From the NCBI RefSeq assembly GCF_016904675.1, contig NZ_CP070228.1, positions 1,860,001 through 1,924,000 of the forward strand: a stretch of 64,000 bases of DNA, in the 5' to 3' direction. The notes below the pieces were generated by a model. The model did not search any database. It was not told the DNA's origin and saw only the letters and a program-made list of their open reading frames with translations. Source of the stretch: Arcanobacterium phocisimile. GTDB taxonomy: Bacteria; Actinomycetota; Actinomycetes; Actinomycetales; Actinomycetaceae. Made by a program: the position numbers and the translations under genes. Positions 54,253 to 63,404 of the stretch are shown in pieces; position 1 is the first letter of the stretch, and every line of letters begins with the position of its first letter.

Positions 54253-54379
54253 ATCTGCCCCTTCTTGTCTCTACCTCTCCATAGTAGAACAAATATCTGC
54301 CTTACCAGTTTTTACTTGAGCAACAATTCCCTTACAATAATGGAAGTGTTAAGAATCCCTCGTGGTTTCTTGAGGCTAA

Positions 54380-54467
54380 GGAGAGTTGTCAGAGCGGCCG
54401 AATGAGCTGGTCTTGAAAACCAGTATGCAGTAACCCTGCATCAAGGGTTCGAATCCCTTACTCTCCG
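54380..54467 (+). tRNA. tRNA-Ser (anticodon TGA)
   Basis: 88-nt class II tRNA. Acceptor GGAGAGT/ACTCTCC, anticodon stem CTGGT/ACCAG with loop CTTGAAA (TGA), a long variable arm TGCAG/CTGCA, and TTCGAAT. CCA is not encoded. Confidence 0.95.
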
Positions 54468-54491
54468 CTGTTTGTTTCACACAAACACAAA

Positions 54492-54583
54492 GGAGACGTG
54501 GCTGAGTGGCCGAAAGCGCTCCCCTGCTAAGGGAGTAGTCGCCTAAAAGCGGCTCGCGGGTTCAAATCCCGCCGTCTCCGCCA
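54492..54583 (+). tRNA. tRNA-Ser (anticodon GCT)
   Basis: Class II tRNA with acceptor GGAGACG/CGTCTCC and anticodon stem CTCCC/GGGAG with loop CTGCTAA (GCT). CCA is encoded at 54581-54583. It lies 24 nt after tRNA-Ser(TGA). Confidence 0.95.
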
Positions 54584-54614
54584 AATGTCCCGGTAGATTT
54601 CCTACCGGGACATT
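54584..54614 (+). terminator. Terminator of the tRNA-Ser pair
   Basis: AATGTCCCGGTAG and its complement with a 5-nt loop, followed by TTTCTTTT. Confidence 0.9.
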
Positions 54615-54911
54615 TTCTTTTCTCACTACACTTCTTTCCACACTGAGCTAACGGAACAAGAAGTGCCCGTGTAGCCAGCTGACAAATATCCGTGAAGATT
54701 GACGAAAGCACTACTCCCTAGAGCGTGATTTCAGGCATTTAAAACCACATTTTTCCGCTATATTCTCAGCTAAAACTGTATTTTCTGAAGCAATGAGGAT
54801 CACATATTGCGATACATTAAGGTACGTTGCACCCGATCCAAAGTTCTCCTTACGCACACCACCCCCAATAGTGAGATCGGGCTAAAAGCATAACAAGTAC
54901 TATCTGACTGA
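54615..54911. other. Intergenic stretch with no gene seen
   Basis: About 300 nt between the tRNA terminator and the hydrolase stop. No ORF, hairpin or repeat that I can support. Confidence 0.4.
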
Positions 54912-55691
54912 CTATATATTCGTCTTTAACCAAGCAGTAACCGCTGCAGCGAATTTTTCTGGCTGATCTCGGCGTACACAATGGCTTGCCCCGGCGATAC
55001 GCTCAATAGTGATTACTGGGTTGGCTATCATCCCAAGCCTATCTTCGTCGAACAAAACATTGCCACTATCCCCAGTTATCAGTAGCGTCGGCACAGAAAG
55101 TTTGGCAAACAAACTTTCATCCGTAGTTCCTACAACACCAGTTTCGACCAGACGCATATCCACTTGGGTTTTTCCTTGTACCCACCCAGCGCATTCGGAT
55201 ACTGACCAGGCCGGATGTGCGGCCCGAATATCCGTCAGCGCCCTGCCCGGATCACCGCACACTCCACGCACACTAGCAACTAAATCAGGTGCAGATTCCC
55301 GATACTTCCTCACTTGGCGAGCAGTCAAAATCGCTGGATCTTCCAATACCACCCCAGCCACGAACTCCGGGTAGGTAACCGCCACCCATGCCGCGATCGC
55401 CCCGCCCATCGAATGGCCAGCAAGAACCACTTTCCCGCTACCAGACTCACGCGCGTAACGTTGAACAACCGTGCTCGCAGCCTCACACGCAGCAGTGAAT
55501 GGATCTTCCAGATTGTCGTCGGAAAACCGTTCGGAAAAACCGTGCCCGAGAGAATCAACTAAAACAACCTGCCACGTGGATCCGAAATGAGTAGCTAGAT
55601 CAGCAAGTGATACAGCATTATCCGTAACCCCATGGAACGCAACAATAATGCCATCGAAGTTTCTTCCTGTTTCAGTCACCGACAACCGCAC
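54912..55691 (-). CDS. Alpha/beta-hydrolase fold protein
   Basis: 259-aa hydrolase. The oxyanion strand IVAFHGVTDNA is followed by the nucleophile elbow GHSMGG (VVLAGHSMGGAIAAW), an Asp in LLITGDSGN and a His in GASHCVRRDQPEKF. It is a small esterase/lipase-like or haloalkane-dehalogenase-like protein of unknown substrate. Its 3' end, from 54944 to 55021 and including the catalytic His codon, is duplicated at 62521-62598 beside the cas genes. The start codon is not securely placed; the upstream region lacks a clear ribosome site. Confidence 0.83.
   Translation of the reverse strand: MRLSVTETGRNFDGIIVAFHGVTDNAVSLADLATHFGSTWQVVLVDSLGHGFSERFSDDNLEDPFTAACEAASTVVQRYARESGSGKVVLAGHSMGGAIAAWVAVTYPEFVAGVVLEDPAILTARQVRKYRESAPDLVASVRGVCGDPGRALTDIRAAHPAWSVSECAGWVQGKTQVDMRLVETGVVGTTDESLFAKLSVPTLLITGDSGNVLFDEDRLGMIANPVITIERIAGASHCVRRDQPEKFAAAVTAWLKTNI
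54944..55021. repeat. Direct repeat, copy A (hydrolase 3' end)
   Basis: 78 bp matching 62521-62598 at 77 positions, same orientation, offset 7577 bp. The difference (54983 G versus 62560 A) falls in the catalytic His codon. Confidence 0.93.
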
Positions 55692-55940
55692 GATCAGTCC
55701 TTACAAATACAAACCTACCTAGCTCTCACCACACTACTCGCGCACATATCACCCGCGCCAAGCAAACCCACGAAGTTCCCAGAAAACTCACTCACAGATA
55801 ATCTCAGGCCTGGTGGACATCCTCGATAGTATCGAATTTTGCTCAGAGCTTGGCACTATGGGCTTCTGGTCGCTGATTGTTTACAGTTAGCTATAGTACA
55901 ATTTTTAATCATCACGATATAACGATTTAAAGGAGAAAAG

Positions 55941-56444
55941 ATGACTGACGTTCCAGCTTCCGCAACCGGATCTGCACGTATCAAACCACCATATATCGAC
56001 GTCGAAATGCCATCGGTATACAACGCTATGGAAGGCGTTGCAGTTGCGCTAAGTTCAGCATTCGACGACGTTGACCTCTCCCGCACAATTGTTGAACTAG
56101 CTTACGTTCGCGCATCCCAACTCAACGGTTGCAGCACCTGCCTGTCAGTACATGTTCCACGCGCGTTAAGCGTTGGTGTTTCCCAACAACAAATTGATCT
56201 TCTTCCATCGTGGCGCCACGCAAAGAAGGTTTACTCCGATGCGGAAAAGATGGCGATTGAACTCGCTGAGGTCATCACCCGTCTTCCCGAAGATGCCTCC
56301 TACGAAGAACTCCTCACCCGTGCCCGCGAACACTTCACGAAGGAACAACTCGTTGCTCTGGAATGGGGAATCATTGCGATCAATGCGTTCAACCGCGTCT
56401 CGGTCGTCTCCCAACATCCAGTTCGTAAGCGTCCACGCGCCTAG
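55941..56444 (+). CDS. Carboxymuconolactone decarboxylase/AhpD-family protein
   Basis: 167-aa CMD-family protein. ELAYVRASQLNGCSTCLSVHVPRAL contains the redox CxxC (C-S-T-C) and downstream His of the AhpD-like peroxidase partner group, rather than a ring decarboxylase. AAAGGAG lies 7 nt before the ATG. It stands alone on the plus strand between the hydrolase and galE, and a terminator lies downstream. It probably acts in peroxide or disulfide chemistry; the substrate is unknown. Confidence 0.85.
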   Translation: MTDVPASATGSARIKPPYIDVEMPSVYNAMEGVAVALSSAFDDVDLSRTIVELAYVRASQLNGCSTCLSVHVPRALSVGVSQQQIDLLPSWRHAKKVYSDAEKMAIELAEVITRLPEDASYEELLTRAREHFTKEQLVALEWGIIAINAFNRVSVVSQHPVRKRPRA

Positions 56445-56519
56445 CATATATGCGTGGGCGGGAAACCTCCACGCACCCACGCGATCGGCACGTAACGTTC
56501 CATACGTCATCATAAAGCT

Positions 56520-56544
56520 GAGGGCCACGCACTGCGTGGCCCTC
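56520..56544. terminator. Bidirectional terminator between the AhpD-like gene and galE
   Basis: GAGGGCCACGC-ACT-GCGTGGCCCTC, 11-bp perfect arms, between convergent genes. A second GCGTGGG/CCCACGC hairpin lies at about 56454-56481. Confidence 0.85.
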
Positions 56545-56569
56545 TATGTGTGGATATGCGGAAAAAGCT

Positions 56570-57586
56570 TTACTTCTGATATCCGTGTGGATTGTTTTGC
56601 TGCCAATTCATCGACGTCGCCGCCATATCATCCATCGTGTACCGGGCCTGCCAATGCAAGTCATGCTGAGCTTTAGAAGCATCCGCGTAAGAAGAGGCAA
56701 CATCACCATCACGACGTGGCTGGATAACATAAGGGATGGCCTTACCCACAGCCTTCTCGTAAGCCTTGATCACTTCGAGTACCGAATAACCGTGACCGGT
56801 TCCAAGATTGTAAACATAGACGCCGGTCTTGTTGATATTCGAAGCGGCAGCGACATGCCCTTGGGCAAGATCCATAACGTGGATGTAGTCGCGCACGCCG
56901 GTACCGTCAGCGGTGTTGTAGTCGTCCCCAAAGACGTTGACCTTGTCGAGTTCACCAATAGCAACCTTGGCCACGTATGGGGTCAGGTTTGCTGGAATAC
57001 CCTTCGGGTCTTCACCAATCAAACCGGATTCGTGTGCCCCCACTGGGTTGAAGTAACGCAGCAAGACGACGGTCCAGTCCGGATCGGCGCGATGCAGATC
57101 GGTGAGGATTTGTTCTTCAAACACCTTCGTCCAACCGTAAGGGTTAGTTGCTTGCGCGGCTGGAGTTTCTTCGGTGATAGGCAAAGTTTGCGGATCACCA
57201 TAGACGGTTGCCGAGGATGAGAAGATGATCTTCTTTACTCCGTGACGGCGCATAGAACGCAACAAGACGAGTGCTCCACCGACGTTGTTGTCATAATATT
57301 CGAGTGGCTTTTCTACCGATTCACCCACCGCTTTCATACCAGCGAAATGAATAACCCAGTCAATGTTGTTTTCAGTGAAAATCTGGTCGAGGAGTTCTTC
57401 GTCGCGCAGATCGCCTTCATAGGCGCGCACTGGTTTTCCGATAATCTGTTCGACGCGCTTGAGAGCTTCTGGGGACGAGTTGGAATAGTTATCGACGCAG
57501 ACGACGTCGAATCCTTTTTCTACGAGGGCTACGGTGGTGTGGGTGCCGATATATCCGGCGCCACCTGCGACGAGAACTGTTGTCAT
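56570..57586 (-). CDS. galE: UDP-glucose 4-epimerase
   Basis: 338-aa SDR enzyme interconverting UDP-glucose and UDP-galactose (or the N-acetyl forms) with bound NAD. The N-terminal GGAGYIG dinucleotide motif (8-14), Ser124 in FSSSATVYG, and catalytic Y150-x3-K154 (NPYGWTKVF) are all present. It is the last gene of lnpA-nahK-galT-galE, 39 nt after galT. In this pathway it recycles UDP-GlcNAc or UDP-Glc used by the uridylyltransferase. Confidence 0.95.
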   Translation of the reverse strand: MTTVLVAGGAGYIGTHTTVALVEKGFDVVCVDNYSNSSPEALKRVEQIIGKPVRAYEGDLRDEELLDQIFTENNIDWVIHFAGMKAVGESVEKPLEYYDNNVGGALVLLRSMRRHGVKKIIFSSSATVYGDPQTLPITEETPAAQATNPYGWTKVFEEQILTDLHRADPDWTVVLLRYFNPVGAHESGLIGEDPKGIPANLTPYVAKVAIGELDKVNVFGDDYNTADGTGVRDYIHVMDLAQGHVAAASNINKTGVYVYNLGTGHGYSVLEVIKAYEKAVGKAIPYVIQPRRDGDVASSYADASKAQHDLHWQARYTMDDMAATSMNWQQNNPHGYQK

Positions 57587-57625
57587 GTCCGTTACCTGTC
57601 TTAGTTGATTTTTGAGGGTTGTCGT

Positions 57626-59116
57626 TTAGTTTTCAGTAGTGAAACCGAGATCTTCAAGGAAACTTTGCGTGATGCTGTGGTCCTTAAACACTGCAGTATT
57701 TTCTAGGATACGCTGGCAGACGCTTCCAAGCTCGTCACGAATTGCTTGAGCGATAACGTCAGCGTCGCGGTTTTCTCCGATGAGTTCTTGTAGTTCGGCA
57801 AACACTCCAGCAAATTCGTTGAGTTCTGCGGGTAGCTCCTGATTGTTTTCGAGCAGCTGGGCTAGTTGAGCCAGCTGGGTATCAAGGCGTCCGGGTAGAA
57901 TAAACAGGCCTTGCGCTTCGATCAATCCGATGGATTCTTGTTTGATGGCGAAGAATTCTGGGTGGGCGTGGAAAATACCTTCTGGATATTCTTCGCTGGT
58001 GATATTCGACCGCAAAATGATCGACATTTCGTATCCACGTTCGGTCAGGCGCACAGTTGGTGAGATGGCGGAGAAGACGTCGTTGCCGGCGCGCGGAATA
58101 ATGCCCAGTTCGTCGTTTCGGTAGTTGATCCAGGCTTCGTGGATGCGTGTCGATAGCTCTTCGATCGCTTCGCGGTCTGTGGAGACGACGCGCACAGCAG
58201 TGTTGTGCCAGTCAAGGATTTCGATTTCTGCCTGCGGGAAGTCAGCACTGCGGAAACTCTTCCAGCTACCTGCTACGTGCATAGGTAGCTTTTCACCACC
58301 GGCCTGGTAGTGGTCGTGGCCTAATACCGAACCGCCGATTCGTGGCAGGGCGGCGTTTGAGCCGATGAACAGATCTGGGTATTGGTCGACGAAGTCCATC
58401 AATCGGCGGAACGTGCCTCGATCGACATGCATCGGGGTGTGCTCATAGTTCACCGCAATACCGTGTTCGTACAGGTAGCCGTATGGGGAGAATTGCCAGA
58501 ACCAGTCCTGCCCGTCAAGTGTCAATGGAACAGTGCGAAGCGTGAACTTGGTACGCCCCGCAAAGCCTTCATTTTCGTGGCAGATCGAGCACTTGGGGTA
58601 TCCGCCGGCGACGGAGTTACCGGCCTGTGCCTTGGCCGCGCTCTTGAATTCTGGTTTGGCTTTGTTGATCGTGACGATCAGACCGTTGGTGTCGAAACGT
58701 GGGTTTTGGTCGAGAACGGAACGGCGAACGTAGTTGTTCTTGATCGAATAGTTGTAGAGGTTCGCCATGGCGTGGGAACCGCCGTAGGCTTCTACGTCGT
58801 GAAGGAATCCTCGTTTCATTGCCGACGGGGACAAGCTCACGATACCCATCATCTGGTCACACAGTGACTCTGCTTGACTTTCGTCAAACAAGCCGGCTGC
58901 AATTCCGGTGTCCCGTAACTGTTCGATGATGACGTCTGGCCGCTCATGTCCAGTGCCGGTGGCACCGGTTGGTCGATATGAGTTCAACCCAAAGAGCGCG
59001 AAAATCTGGTTACGTGACCAGTCTGAATCGACCGGGTCAAGTTTGAGATGAGTGTGGGCATAGTCGATTAAGGCATCGACTGCCTGATAGAAATTCGTGA
59101 GCTTGTCTTCGCTCAT
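57626..59116 (-). CDS. galT: Hexose-1-phosphate uridylyltransferase (GalT2 class)
   Basis: 496-aa type-2 GalT, the long form typical of Firmicutes and bifidobacteria rather than the 350-aa E. coli form. Recognisable segments are DKLTNFYQAVDALIDYA at the start, the metal-site-like CSICHENEGFAG, the nucleotide/His region GSVLGHDHYQAGG with the H-x-H nucleophile, and the final FLEDLGFTTEN. It exchanges UMP between UDP-glucose and the galactose 1-phosphate released by LnpA. The next gene upstream, nahK, ends 1 nt before its start codon. Confidence 0.93.
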   Translation of the reverse strand: MSEDKLTNFYQAVDALIDYAHTHLKLDPVDSDWSRNQIFALFGLNSYRPTGATGTGHERPDVIIEQLRDTGIAAGLFDESQAESLCDQMMGIVSLSPSAMKRGFLHDVEAYGGSHAMANLYNYSIKNNYVRRSVLDQNPRFDTNGLIVTINKAKPEFKSAAKAQAGNSVAGGYPKCSICHENEGFAGRTKFTLRTVPLTLDGQDWFWQFSPYGYLYEHGIAVNYEHTPMHVDRGTFRRLMDFVDQYPDLFIGSNAALPRIGGSVLGHDHYQAGGEKLPMHVAGSWKSFRSADFPQAEIEILDWHNTAVRVVSTDREAIEELSTRIHEAWINYRNDELGIIPRAGNDVFSAISPTVRLTERGYEMSIILRSNITSEEYPEGIFHAHPEFFAIKQESIGLIEAQGLFILPGRLDTQLAQLAQLLENNQELPAELNEFAGVFAELQELIGENRDADVIAQAIRDELGSVCQRILENTAVFKDHSITQSFLEDLGFTTEN

Positions 59117-59117
59117 G

Positions 59118-60191
59118 TTACTTCTCCTCTTGTCCGTTATAGGCTCGGTTGGCTATCTCGCACATCTGGTCATATTTGCGTTCGATGTCAGCAACGAGCG
59201 CGATCTGGTTACGGGCACGTACCAGATTGTGTTCGGCATATGCGGTCGCAAAGTAAACATCTCCGTCGATATAGTCTGTTAAGAACCGCATACCGCATTC
59301 GGCGGTCATGAGTTTCGCTGAAAATGCTAGCAGATCTCGTTCGGCTGGTGTGAGGGTTTCACGCAATGTGGGGATGAAGCCTTCGCAGTATGCGGTGTAA
59401 AGATCGAGGCTGAAACCTACTTTCGAACGATCTTTTTCGTCTTCATCGGCAAGGGCAGCGCCGGTACGTAACGCATCGCCGAAGTCGTAGAGTAAGGAAC
59501 CGGGCATGACGGTGTCAAGATCGATCACGGCCCGGACTTCTCCGGTATCTGCATCAAGCAAGATGTTGTTGATCTTGGTGTCGTTGTGGGTTACGCGCGA
59601 GGGAATCTCCCCGGTTGTCAGCAGGTCAGTCACGTAGGAATATTCAGCTGCTCGCTGGGTGAAGAACTCGATCTCGTCAGTAACTTCTGCCACTCGTCCG
59701 GAAGTATTCTTCTCAACCGCCGCTAACAGGTTGTGATAGCGCGTCGGGGTGTGGTGGAAGAACGGTATCGTTTCTGCCAACAACGTGGCATCGAAATCTG
59801 CCAAGTCACGCTGGAATTGACCGAATGCTGCAGCCACTGAGCGCACCATGTTTGGCGAAGTTGCCAAACTGTATGAGCGCGAGTTGCCGATATAGCGATA
59901 CATGCGGAAATATTCTTCCCCTTGGCGAAGATACAGCTTGTTATCGAGCGTCGGAATAATCTCCAGCGTCTCTTTGCCTTTCTTCCCTAAATGTTCGGTG
60001 ACGAGCTTGATGTTGTTCATCAAACTATCCACATCCGCAAACACGGTTTTGTTGATCTGCTGCACGATGTAGTCGTCGCTACTGGTTGTCACTCGATAGG
60101 TTCGGTTAATATGCCCGTCACCCCAACGAGTACTCGAGACGTGTTCCCCGCGAATACAGAATTTTTGTGCAATGCTCCATGCTTCATTCAT
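59118..60191 (-). CDS. nahK: N-acetylhexosamine 1-kinase
   Basis: 357-aa aminoglycoside-phosphotransferase-fold kinase. The catalytic loop RVTHNDTKINNILLD and the metal-binding Asp in AVIDLDTVMPGSLLYDFGD mark the active site. GDGHINRTYRV is the nucleotide loop. In bifidobacteria NahK/LnpB phosphorylates GlcNAc or GalNAc at C1. The start ATG at 60191 overlaps the lnpA TGA as ATGA. It is paired with lnpA and galT/galE, exactly the lnp order. Confidence 0.92.
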   Translation of the reverse strand: MNEAWSIAQKFCIRGEHVSSTRWGDGHINRTYRVTTSSDDYIVQQINKTVFADVDSLMNNIKLVTEHLGKKGKETLEIIPTLDNKLYLRQGEEYFRMYRYIGNSRSYSLATSPNMVRSVAAAFGQFQRDLADFDATLLAETIPFFHHTPTRYHNLLAAVEKNTSGRVAEVTDEIEFFTQRAAEYSYVTDLLTTGEIPSRVTHNDTKINNILLDADTGEVRAVIDLDTVMPGSLLYDFGDALRTGAALADEDEKDRSKVGFSLDLYTAYCEGFIPTLRETLTPAERDLLAFSAKLMTAECGMRFLTDYIDGDVYFATAYAEHNLVRARNQIALVADIERKYDQMCEIANRAYNGQEEK

Positions 60192-62350
60192 GATATCGCC
60201 GTCCATTCAATCGCTGACGGCGCCAGATCAAATGTTGCCGCCTTACCCCCTGGCAGGCTCACCACAGTATGCTGTGGTTTTTCCGAGTTGTTCACTACTG
60301 CGTAGATACCTTTCTCGGCAAAGTATGCCACTTCACATTCTGGGTTCGATGAACCCCAAACGGCGTACTGGTCTTCCTTGTGTGCCGCATAGAACAATGC
60401 GCGTTCGAGCAATCGTGCGTTCAGTGCCGAATATGGTAGGCCAGAGAGGTAGACGCCGCGGCCGTCGTCGTAACTGTTGACTGCGAGCTGAACTTGGCCG
60501 GCGAGCCCAGAAATCACGGTTGTCTGTTGCGAAATCGGGAAGGTGTTCATAATAGCTTCGCCGAAATCGAGGCTCTCGCGCGGAATATCTTGGATAACGA
60601 AGTGGTCCTCTGTGAGCTCGGGCCAATACTTATCTACGTTGAGGCTGTGGTAGATTTCTTGATCCACGCCCAGAATATCTGCCAGCTGGAAATGACGGCC
60701 ACCGTGTTCGACGGCGCTCGGCTGGCCAACACCTACGAAGCCCTTACCGGAACTGACCCAAGAACGAATCAGCGAAACGAGCTGCGGATTCTTCCAGGCT
60801 TGGGCACCAGAATACGACGTGCCTTGTGGACCGGCGTTAATAATGACGTCGATATCGGAATCGATACCGTTGGCGAGGACGTCGTCGAAACTCAAGAAAC
60901 GCACATTGACGCGCATACCTGAAAGTGCTTCGAGGATGCCGTAGAACGAGCGGTTGTATTTGTTCGGCAACGCATGAGCAACCGTGAACTCCTGCCAGGA
61001 TCGGCGAGCACCCCAGGCATCTAGCAATGCCACTGTGAGCTGGGCTTGAGCGCCAGTACCACCAGACTTGTCATAAATATCGCGGAACTCGTTCGCAATA
61101 GTTGCTACGTCGTCTACGAACTTCGGGAACTTCGCTGCCAAGGAGAGGTAGCCGCCGTAGCCCATGCGTTCAAGTGGCGAACGCAAAATAGCGCGGCGAG
61201 ACTTGCGCCAATTATCCCACGCTTCGATCGACGGATCGGCGCCCTCGTAAAACGAATCCGGGAAGAAGTACGGCAAGAAGCGACCCTCGTGATACTTCAC
61301 GCCCTTAATGTCAGCAATCATGCGGGTGGTTGTGCCGTCACCGACCGAACCGACGATCGCATCCATACCCACATTCGGGAATGTTGAACTGTATGGTTCG
61401 GTGCCGATCCACTGATCGCCGAGGAACATCATGGCTTCTTTGCCGGCAGCCTGGACGCGCTCAACCATCTGCTTCATCAGCGAGTGAACAAAGTCCGCCG
61501 TGAAGTCGAGCCAGTCACGCTGTTCTTTGCTTGGGTAGACGAAGGACGAACCGTAGGATCCGCCGTCGACGAAGTGTTCTGGGCGCATCCGATAACCATA
61601 CTTACGTTCGAACTCATCGAGCGCACGCGGCGAAACCGTCACCGCAAAACCGGTCCAGTCAACAATCTTCTCTTTGCGCTCGTTGTTGAAAATCAACGTG
61701 AACTGATAAAAAAACGTAGTGAAGCGAACGACGTCGACATGCGGGTTATCCACCAGCCACTTATCCAAGGTGTTCAGCATAAATTCTTGGATTTCCGGGT
61801 GACGTGGATCGAACGCGATTTCGTGTTCCTTATCGCCCCAATCGTTGGTGATGTGGTTGTACATCTGTACCGGATCCCAGATGACGTACGCCAAGAATGT
61901 CACGGTGTATTCGTGCATCTTGTGGGCATCGTGGATGTGAACGACGTCGGCGTCGGCGTCGAGGCTCCACTGGTCGGTGGGCAGAACTTCGCCCGAGGTA
62001 CGATCGATAACTTCCCAGAATCGATGTGGGCTTGCATCACGATTGATGGTGAGTTGCTCGGCGAAGTAGGTGTGCATCAGCGGCACGTCGACTGTGGTGT
62101 CCGTGGCGCGGGTACGTTCTGACATCAGGTAGACCATGGGCACGCAGTCCATATGATCTTTCATAAAATAGTTGTGACCGCGGTTAGGGAAGTATGCCGA
62201 ATATATACGTTTGCCCATGTTGATAACGTCGTCGTCGAGGTGGGTGCCGTCTGAATTACGAATTGCGTCCGCACCCCATTTTTCGGCTAACTCAGTGGAC
62301 TGCTGAATAAAGTTTTCTTCGGTAGGTATGGTAAAGCGACCAACGCTCAT
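60188..62350 (-). CDS. lnpA: Galacto-N-biose/lacto-N-biose phosphorylase (GH112)
   Basis: 720-aa cytoplasmic phosphorylase that splits Gal-beta-1,3-GalNAc or Gal-beta-1,3-GlcNAc with phosphate, giving galactose 1-phosphate and HexNAc. It starts MSVGRFTIPTEENFIQQSTE behind GGGGAG (5 nt). Hallmark stretches include VDVVRFTTFFYQF, EKIVDWTGFAVTVSP, EAMMFLGDQWIGTEPY and GSVGDGTTTRMIADI. A longer frame to 62476 has no ribosome site and is rejected. It is the first gene of a four-gene operon; no GNB-binding ABC transporter is adjacent. Confidence 0.93.
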   Translation of the reverse strand: MSVGRFTIPTEENFIQQSTELAEKWGADAIRNSDGTHLDDDVINMGKRIYSAYFPNRGHNYFMKDHMDCVPMVYLMSERTRATDTTVDVPLMHTYFAEQLTINRDASPHRFWEVIDRTSGEVLPTDQWSLDADADVVHIHDAHKMHEYTVTFLAYVIWDPVQMYNHITNDWGDKEHEIAFDPRHPEIQEFMLNTLDKWLVDNPHVDVVRFTTFFYQFTLIFNNERKEKIVDWTGFAVTVSPRALDEFERKYGYRMRPEHFVDGGSYGSSFVYPSKEQRDWLDFTADFVHSLMKQMVERVQAAGKEAMMFLGDQWIGTEPYSSTFPNVGMDAIVGSVGDGTTTRMIADIKGVKYHEGRFLPYFFPDSFYEGADPSIEAWDNWRKSRRAILRSPLERMGYGGYLSLAAKFPKFVDDVATIANEFRDIYDKSGGTGAQAQLTVALLDAWGARRSWQEFTVAHALPNKYNRSFYGILEALSGMRVNVRFLSFDDVLANGIDSDIDVIINAGPQGTSYSGAQAWKNPQLVSLIRSWVSSGKGFVGVGQPSAVEHGGRHFQLADILGVDQEIYHSLNVDKYWPELTEDHFVIQDIPRESLDFGEAIMNTFPISQQTTVISGLAGQVQLAVNSYDDGRGVYLSGLPYSALNARLLERALFYAAHKEDQYAVWGSSNPECEVAYFAEKGIYAVVNNSEKPQHTVVSLPGGKAATFDLAPSAIEWTAIS

Positions 62351-62429
62351 ATTTACTCCCCTAATAACAGGTAGTCGGTACGAGAATAAGCATCCCTCAG
62401 CTGTGCCAGTGGAAAATCGGCGACTGGCT

Positions 62430-62453
62430 TGGAGAGTCCACGATGACACTCCA
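62430..62453. promoter_or_regulatory. Inverted repeat upstream of lnpA (candidate operator)
   Basis: TGGAGAGTC-6-GACACTCCA, 9-bp arms with one mismatch, about 80 nt before the lnpA start. It is a plausible repressor site; no regulator gene is adjacent. Confidence 0.35.
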
Positions 62454-62520
62454 CAACTGCAAAAATCGTAGCACATTTACTAACGGGAACTAGAAAGTAA
62501 AGCTATCCATCTCGCTATGA

Positions 62521-62598
62521 CTGCAGCGAATTTTTCTGGCTGATCTCGGCGTACACAATAGCTTGCCCCGGCGATACGCTCAATAGTGATTACTGGGT
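62521..62598 (-). pseudogene. Duplicated 3' fragment of the hydrolase gene
   Basis: 77 of 78 bp match 54944-55021. The one change turns the catalytic-His codon CAT into TAT (Tyr) on the minus strand. Too short to be functional. It lies where cas6e would be expected after cas5e. Confidence 0.9.
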
Positions 62599-62614
62599 GC
62601 GTGATAGATATTTT

Positions 62615-62647
62615 GTGGGGAGTAAACCTGCTTGATTTACTCCCCAC
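62615..62647. terminator. Hairpin after cas5e
   Basis: GTGGGGAGTAAA and TTTACTCCCCAC, 12-bp perfect arms with a 9-nt loop, 20 nt past the cas5e stop. There is no T-run, so the terminator status is uncertain. Confidence 0.55.
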
Positions 62648-62666
62648 ACTGCTACTCGCTCATAAA

Positions 62667-63404
62667 TCAGCCAGCTAATTGCCGTCGGATAACCAGATGG
62701 CCGCTGATGAACGATAATTGCTCGTCGCGTTGGTTAACCACGGTAATAGCTGTTTGGTTCCGTCGCCCACTAGCCGGATGGAATGGACCATAAGTCACCA
62801 TTGTTACCGGCTGAGATTGAGGTTGTTCGCTCTCAACAGTTCGATGCAGATTGGAAACTATTGGAATCTCGTTAATGCAGTCGGCAGATCCCCGCCCCAG
62901 ATAGAACGGGAAATCCGGAGCAAACGCTTTGCGTCCAAGATAGGTTACAAAACCGGGTGTTGCTAAAGCATTTTCCAGCTCATCAAGATGTTTTTCGGAT
63001 GTAATTCGCACAATAAACTCGCCGTCAGCTAGGTAGGTACGGTTCACAACCGACGTCCCACCTTGCGCATCGGGAGTAAAAACAAGTGCTTTGCCTTTAG
63101 CTTTGCCAGCAGAAATACCTTGGACGATCTGGTGTCTCCTGCGGAAAAGTGTAGATTCTGTGCGCGGATTAATTGTATGAAAATCATCCACAATGTTAGG
63201 CCGGCGATCTTGTCGAACAACGAATTCAACATCATTTAACCACTCCGGCCATTGTCCGCGCTCAGCGCCCAAGGCACCTGCAAGTAGCCCAAGAAGACCT
63301 GAGCGGGTGGGCCACGGCTCAGTACGAATGATGTTACCGCTCACCGCTGGGCCAGCCCACGATTGAAGTGGTCCACTCAGCCGGATATACAGCGACTCAA
63401 TCAT
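62667..63404 (-). CDS. cas5e: Cas5e, type I-E Cascade subunit
   Basis: 245-aa RAMP-superfamily protein that caps the 5' handle of crRNA in Cascade. The Cas5 signature is LYIRLSGPLQSWAG at the N-terminus, then WPTRSGLLGLLAGALGAERG. The ATG at 63404 overlaps the cas7e TGA (ATGA). In I-E operons it should be followed by cas6e, cas1 and cas2. Here the coding strand instead meets a hairpin and the hydrolase fragment. Confidence 0.9.
   Translation of the reverse strand: MIESLYIRLSGPLQSWAGPAVSGNIIRTEPWPTRSGLLGLLAGALGAERGQWPEWLNDVEFVVRQDRRPNIVDDFHTINPRTESTLFRRRHQIVQGISAGKAKGKALVFTPDAQGGTSVVNRTYLADGEFIVRITSEKHLDELENALATPGFVTYLGRKAFAPDFPFYLGRGSADCINEIPIVSNLHRTVESEQPQSQPVTMVTYGPFHPASGRRNQTAITVVNQRDEQLSFISGHLVIRRQLAG

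Larger units (their letters stand above)
62351..62666. other. Region between lnpA and cas5e
   Basis: About 316 nt: the lnp upstream region with an inverted repeat (62430-62453), the duplicated hydrolase fragment (62521-62598) and a hairpin (62615-62647). No intact gene. Confidence 0.6.

Noticed and set aside
60494-62122. Forward ORFs of 113-212 aa opposite lnpA
   Set aside because: Antisense shadows of a well-supported GH112 gene.
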